DNA of 16,328 bases from an uncultured Oscillospiraceae bacterium (lineage in GTDB: Bacteria > Bacillota > Clostridia > Oscillospirales > Oscillospiraceae): positions 1 through 16,328 of the forward strand of contig CAJTLI010000042.1 of assembly GCA_910577525.1 (NCBI GenBank), read 5' to 3'. The stretch's first letter is position 1. The number at the start of each line of letters is the position of its first letter. The notes under the pieces are model-generated. The model searched no databases, had not been told where the DNA came from, and saw only the letters and a program-made list of their open reading frames with translations. Position numbers and translations under genes: made by a program. Positions 13,413 through 16,328 of this stretch are shown here, in pieces.

Positions 13413-13441
13413 ATAGTAACACTTGTGTTGCCCTGTGTCAA
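13413..13441 (-). promoter_or_regulatory. Leftward early promoter (cro side)
   Basis: On the minus strand, TTGACA (13441-13436), a 17-bp spacer and TACTAT (13418-13413). The -35 is consensus and the -10 is close. The start is expected near 13406. Confidence 0.8.
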
Positions 13442-13447
13442 GACAAA

Positions 13448-13465
13448 ACTTGCATTTTTGCAAGT
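13448..13465. promoter_or_regulatory. Operator O3 between the divergent promoters
   Basis: ACTTGCA and TGCAAGT arms around TTTT, 18 bp overall. It lies 6 bp upstream of the leftward -35 box and 32 bp from O4, about three helical turns. Confidence 0.65.
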
Positions 13466-13479
13466 TTTTTATTTCCACC

Positions 13480-13497
13480 TCTTGCAATTTTGCAAGG
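13480..13497. promoter_or_regulatory. Operator O4 over the repressor promoter -35
   Basis: CTTGCAA and TTGCAAG arms around TT. It covers the -35 box of the rightward promoter, which suggests autorepression by the repressor or repression by Cro. Confidence 0.65.
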
Positions 13498-13510
13498 TTC
13501 AGTGTATAGT
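13482..13510 (+). promoter_or_regulatory. Repressor (lysogeny) promoter
   Basis: TTGCAA (13482-13487), a 17-bp spacer and TATAGT (13505-13510), upstream of the repressor start at 13541. Its -35 lies inside O4. Confidence 0.65.
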
Positions 13511-13540
13511 ATTAGGCAGTATTAGTTGGAGGTGGTATTC

Positions 13541-14164
13541 ATGACAACCGGGCAGCGAATGAAAATGCGCAGAAAAGAAATCGGTTTATCCGCCGAACGT
13601 GTTGCGGAAATTCTCGGCATCTCCCCGGCTACTATTTATAGATATGAACGGGGAGATATCGAAAAAGTCCCCGGAGATTTACTTCAACCCATCGCAAACG
13701 CTTTACAAACAACACCAGCTTATTTGATGGGTTGGGATTCCTCAGCTTCTCTTTCCTCGTCTAATATTATCCCCACGCCCCATACTTACACGGTCCCTCT
13801 CGTTGGTACCATTGCTTGCGGCCAGCCCATTTTGGCCGTGGAGAATGCGGATGAGATGGTGGAGGTTCCTGAGCACATTCGTGCGGACTTTGCTCTTAGG
13901 TGTAAGGGAGACAGCATGATTGATGCTCGTATCTATGACGGGGACATTGTTTACATTCACAGTCAGCCGGAAGTGGAAAACGGAGAAATCGCCGCCGTCC
14001 GCATTGGCGAGGAAGCCACGCTGAAAAAAGTCAGATCATACCCGGACATGATTATTTTGGAGCCCGCCAACCATGCGTTTGAGCCCCTTGTGTATCGTGG
14101 CGAAGAGCTTAACGAAATTGAAGTTCTTGGCAAAGCTGTGGCATTTACCAGTATGATTAGATAA
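13541..14164 (+). CDS. LexA/CI-type phage repressor with S24 self-cleaving domain
   Basis: This 207-aa repressor keeps the lytic operon off. An XRE HTH lies at about residues 5-63 (LSAERVAEILGISPATIYRY in the reading helix region). A linker of about 20 residues and an S24 peptidase domain follow. The autocleavage site is IACGQP (C93-G94), Cys-Gly as in UmuD rather than the Ala-Gly of LexA. The catalytic dyad is S125 (KGDSM) and K162 (ATLKK). The layout predicts RecA-dependent cleavage on DNA damage and hence SOS induction. I chose the ATG at 13541 because GGAGG is 8 nt upstream; a TTG at 13526 has no site. It is followed without a terminator by the nuclease gene, so they probably share a transcript. 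Confidence 0.93.
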   Translation: MTTGQRMKMRRKEIGLSAERVAEILGISPATIYRYERGDIEKVPGDLLQPIANALQTTPAYLMGWDSSASLSSSNIIPTPHTYTVPLVGTIACGQPILAVENADEMVEVPEHIRADFALRCKGDSMIDARIYDGDIVYIHSQPEVENGEIAAVRIGEEATLKKVRSYPDMIILEPANHAFEPLVYRGEELNEIEVLGKAVAFTSMIR

Positions 14165-14189
14165 TTAGGGTAAGAGAGGGCATCAGTAA

Positions 14190-15032
14190 ATGAAAAAACT
14201 CATTGGTATTTTGATATTTATTGTGTCGTTTCTTATCTATCATTTAGGGTTTGGCTGTAATGTATTTCCCGTTGATGAAAACAATGTTTTACAGGCACCG
14301 ACATGGTATCCTGCTCTGGGCATTGCTTTATCTGTTGCGGTTGCGATTACCCTGAGCAATTTGGGCCCTATTGTAAAAAAAATAAACGAGTATACAGCCC
14401 ATTTAGACCCTCTCGGAGAAAGGAAGCATCTCTCTGAACGTAAAGTTGATGCACTGTATGGAAAAGCTGTGGCGATTGTTTTGGAAACAAATAATGCGTC
14501 AATGTCTATGCTCCAGCGAAAATTGGATATTAGCTTTGATAATGCAAAGCAGCTTATAAGCAGGATGGAGCAGGATGGTATCGTAGGCCCGCTTAATGGA
14601 ACTGCGCCGAGAGAAATTTTAATAAGCCAACCTTTACAAGCAAAGTTTTCTTTTAAAACCGAACTAGAAAAAATCGACTTTATGGAGGGTCATCAGTTTG
14701 AATATTGGTGTGCTGACCTGCTCAGAAAGATTGGATTTCAAGATGTGGAAGTCACGCGAGGAAGCGGCGACCAAGGTGTCGATATTCTGGCGGTCAAAGG
14801 CGGAATCAAATATGCTATACAGTGCAAATGCTATTCTTCAGACTTAGGGAACAAACCAATTCAAGAAATCAATACTGGTAAAATGATCTATCGTTGCCAA
14901 ATTGGTGCTGTTATGACCAACCGTCATTTTACTGCCGGAGGGAAAGAGGCCGCCGAGGCTACCGGTGTTCTCCTCTGGGACCGGGATTGGATACGGGCGG
15001 CCCTTGAATCTACTTGGGCGCGGGAAGGATAA
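14190..15032 (+). CDS. Membrane-anchored FtsK-gamma / Mrr-type nuclease fusion
   Basis: This 280-aa protein has three parts. The N-terminus has two hydrophobic transmembrane segments (about 4-22 and 41-60). Residues 86-146 closely match the FtsK gamma winged helix (SMSMLQRKLDISFDNAKQLI, then MEQDGIVGPLNGTAPREIL), the part of FtsK that reads polarity sequences. Residues 164-272 are an Mrr_cat restriction nuclease: FMEGHQFEYW, VDIL (D198) and QCKCY (Q211, K213), a PD-(D/E)xK variant of the D-QxK type. There is no FtsK motor. The gene lies 25 bp after the repressor with a weak GAGAGGG site and is visibly more AT-rich than the replication genes. A prophage exclusion or defence role is inferred from domain content and position; the target is unknown. 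Confidence 0.87.
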   Translation: MKKLIGILIFIVSFLIYHLGFGCNVFPVDENNVLQAPTWYPALGIALSVAVAITLSNLGPIVKKINEYTAHLDPLGERKHLSERKVDALYGKAVAIVLETNNASMSMLQRKLDISFDNAKQLISRMEQDGIVGPLNGTAPREILISQPLQAKFSFKTELEKIDFMEGHQFEYWCADLLRKIGFQDVEVTRGSGDQGVDILAVKGGIKYAIQCKCYSSDLGNKPIQEINTGKMIYRCQIGAVMTNRHFTAGGKEAAEATGVLLWDRDWIRAALESTWAREG

Positions 15033-15038
15033 GAGCAC

Positions 15039-15200
15039 ATGACTGCCACCGTCTTAGATGAATATATTCTTCCCGTGCTCGTCCGCTATGTAGACACATA
15101 CCACTGGAGTTTCAGCTTTTCCACTCGGATCATCAACCTATATCATGGAACGGCATACACACAAAAAGAATTGCGGGCGCTTTATAAATCGAATAAATAA
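15039..15200 (+). CDS. Small hypothetical protein, 53 aa
   Basis: The 53-aa ORF starts MTATVLDEYILPVLVRYVDT, is rich in aromatics and ends YKSNK. GGAAGGA, overlapping the nuclease gene stop, serves as its ribosome site about 8 nt before the ATG at 15039. It sits between the nuclease and integrase genes in the same direction. After its stop the same frame stays open for 36 codons (to 15311), which may be chance. Function unknown. Confidence 0.6.
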   Translation: MTATVLDEYILPVLVRYVDTYHWSFSFSTRIINLYHGTAYTQKELRALYKSNK

Positions 15201-15271
15201 GAATACTCCCCGCTTGCCAAAACACCAAATACGGCTATTAAGCAATTGTCGGAAGAATCCTACTGTAAAGC

Positions 15272-15307
15272 AAAAACCGCCCCCGATGCTACCAACACCG
15301 GGGACGG
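15272..15307 (-). terminator. Hairpin with leftward T-run upstream of the integrase
   Basis: 12-bp arms (15277-15288 and 15296-15307; two G-U pairs on the minus strand) enclose a 7-nt loop, and the minus strand then runs into TTTTT (15276-15272). It would stop leftward transcripts coming from the integrase side. On the plus strand it has no T-run, but its stem would still form. Confidence 0.55.
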
Positions 15308-15311
15308 CTAA

Positions 15312-15354
15312 AGGAGCAACAAACTTTCCAGGGCCTGTTGCTCCTCTATTTTAT
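15312..15354 (+). terminator. Hairpin with U-rich tail before the integrase
   Basis: 10-bp perfect arms (15312-15321 with 15336-15345; GGAGCAACA and TGTTGCTCC) enclose a 14-nt loop, followed by CTATTTTATC. The interrupted T-run suggests a weak terminator or attenuator 22 bp before the integrase start. The 15201-15375 gap holds this, the preceding hairpin and no other gene I can support. Confidence 0.5.
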
Positions 15355-15375
15355 CATGGGAATGGAGGAATTTCA

Positions 15376-16328
15376 ATGGCAACCATTCAAAAGCAGGGGA
15401 GAGGTTATAAAATTACTGTCTCCCAGGGCTATGACTATGCCGGCAAGCGGCTCCGCCAGTATATGACGTGGGTACCAGAGCCGGGAATGTCTGAGCGGCA
15501 GATCAAGAAGGAGCTGGAGCGTCAGGCAGTCTTGTTCGAGGAAAAGGTTTTGACCGGAGCCACATCCAACGGCAACATGCGCTTTGCCGACTTCGCGGAA
15601 AAGTACATGACTGAGTATGCCCAGCTGTACCTCAAGCCTAAAACCATAGCCACCTACACGGAGCACCTACAGCGCATCAATCAGGCCCTCGGCCACATCC
15701 GGCTTTGTGACCTCCGTACCGGCCACATCAACAGCTTTTACCAGAACCTCCAGGAGAAGGGGATCCGCAACCGCACCACCGCCGTCTGCAAAATCGACCT
15801 GCGGGAGCAGATCGGCACACAGCGGGGGGCCATGACCGCCTTTGCCAACCGCGCCGGCGTCAGCCGGGCCACCATCAAGCAGGCTATGGAGGGCAAGCCC
15901 ATCAACCGGGAATCCGCTGACGCCATCGCCCAGGCCGTGGGGATGAAGACCGCCAGGGCCTTTACCCTCACCACCCACGGGGAACCGCTGGCCCCCGCCA
16001 GCGTGATCTCCTACCACCGTACCCTCTCCTCCGTCCTCTCCCGGGCGGTCAAGTGGGGATATATCCAGATTAACCCAGCAGACGCAGCGGAAAAGCCCAG
16101 CCTGGGGGGCCATGAGGCGGCCTATCTGGAGGAGGACGACGCCCGGCGGCTCCTGGAGCTGTTGCAGGCTGAGCCTGTCAAGTGGCGGGCCCCCATCACC
16201 TTCGACCTTCTTTCCGGCCTGCGCCGGGCGGAGCTGCTGGGCCTCCGCTGGCAGGACGTAGACCTGGACGAGCATACCATCACCATCCGCCAGACCTCTA
16301 ACTATCTGCCCGGCAAGGGGGTCTATGT
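15376..16328 (+). CDS. int: Tyrosine-recombinase phage integrase with inserted HTH, 3' end cut
   Basis: 317 residues are visible. The N-terminus (1-60) is a three-stranded arm-type DNA-binding domain. Residues about 68-137 start the core-binding SAM-like domain (FADFAEKYMTEYAQLYLKPK). Residues about 138-200 contain an inserted XRE-like HTH (AFANRAGVSRATIKQAMEGK, INRESADAIAQAVGM). The core-binding domain then resumes (YHRTLSSVLSRAVKWGYIQI). The catalytic domain begins with LLSGLRRAELLGLRW and the first catalytic Arg at R283. The HRH and Tyr motifs lie beyond the window edge. GGAGG is 7 nt upstream of the ATG at 15376. It would integrate and excise the prophage. Two hairpins precede it, so its supply may be set after the lysogeny transcript has been made. 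Confidence 0.92.
   Translation, partial: MATIQKQGRGYKITVSQGYDYAGKRLRQYMTWVPEPGMSERQIKKELERQAVLFEEKVLTGATSNGNMRFADFAEKYMTEYAQLYLKPKTIATYTEHLQRINQALGHIRLCDLRTGHINSFYQNLQEKGIRNRTTAVCKIDLREQIGTQRGAMTAFANRAGVSRATIKQAMEGKPINRESADAIAQAVGMKTARAFTLTTHGEPLAPASVISYHRTLSSVLSRAVKWGYIQINPADAAEKPSLGGHEAAYLEEDDARRLLELLQAEPVKWRAPITFDLLSGLRRAELLGLRWQDVDLDEHTITIRQTSNYLPGKGVY

Noticed and set aside
13366..13422. Longer Cro-like start at 13422
   Set aside because: It would place the start within a few bases of the leftward promoter and inside O2, with no ribosome site; the ATG at 13365 fits better.

Overview
The window looks like the early and lysogeny regions of a temperate phage (prophage) in a GC-rich, low-GC-phylum Clostridia host. 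I infer an Oscillospiraceae-type gut anaerobe. The reasons are a nearly uniform GGAGG ribosome-binding site at every start, close packing with TAATG and ATGA stop/start overlaps, and Clostridia-type phage families. Those families are a DUF669/AAA_24/SMC-like recombination set, a PriCT-2/RepA primase-helicase, PcfJ, DUF3102 and a LexA-type repressor. The species cannot be named from the sequence alone.

Positions 13365 down to 1 are a leftward (minus-strand) early operon. It starts at a near-consensus promoter (13441-13413). First come a Cro-like HTH gene and a run of very small genes (45 to 89 aa). Next are a methylase-fold protein, a short sigma-region-2-like protein, an unknown basic protein, a membrane-anchored 3D-domain protein, a small unknown, a PcfJ protein, a DUF3102 coiled-coil protein and a 72-aa protein. 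The last block is DNA metabolism: an SMC/SbcC-like ATPase, an AAA_24 (Sak4-like) ATPase, a DUF669 protein, a DEAH helicase and a primase-helicase. The primase-helicase loses family resemblance at position 54, apparently at the end of an inserted element.

Positions 13541 to 16328 run rightward (plus strand) and form the lysogeny side. They hold an S24-peptidase repressor, a membrane-FtsK-gamma-Mrr nuclease fusion, a 53-aa protein, two tandem hairpins and a tyrosine integrase cut by the window edge. Four 18-bp near-palindromes of one family surround the repressor and cro genes: two lie close to the leftward promoter, one overlaps the repressor promoter, and one lies alone after cro.

The least expected features sit in three places. 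First, the lysogeny operon carries a predicted membrane-bound nuclease with an FtsK-type DNA-reading domain, a good candidate for a prophage-encoded exclusion or defence factor. Second, the small-gene part of the leftward operon contains two counter-oriented (plus-strand) units. Each has its own extended -10 promoter and intrinsic terminator. One encodes a 59-aa protein and the other appears to be a short RNA of about 74 nt. Third, several adjacent recombination proteins end in acidic tips closing with Phe, like the protein-docking tail of SSB.

All functional statements rest on motif reading without database searches.
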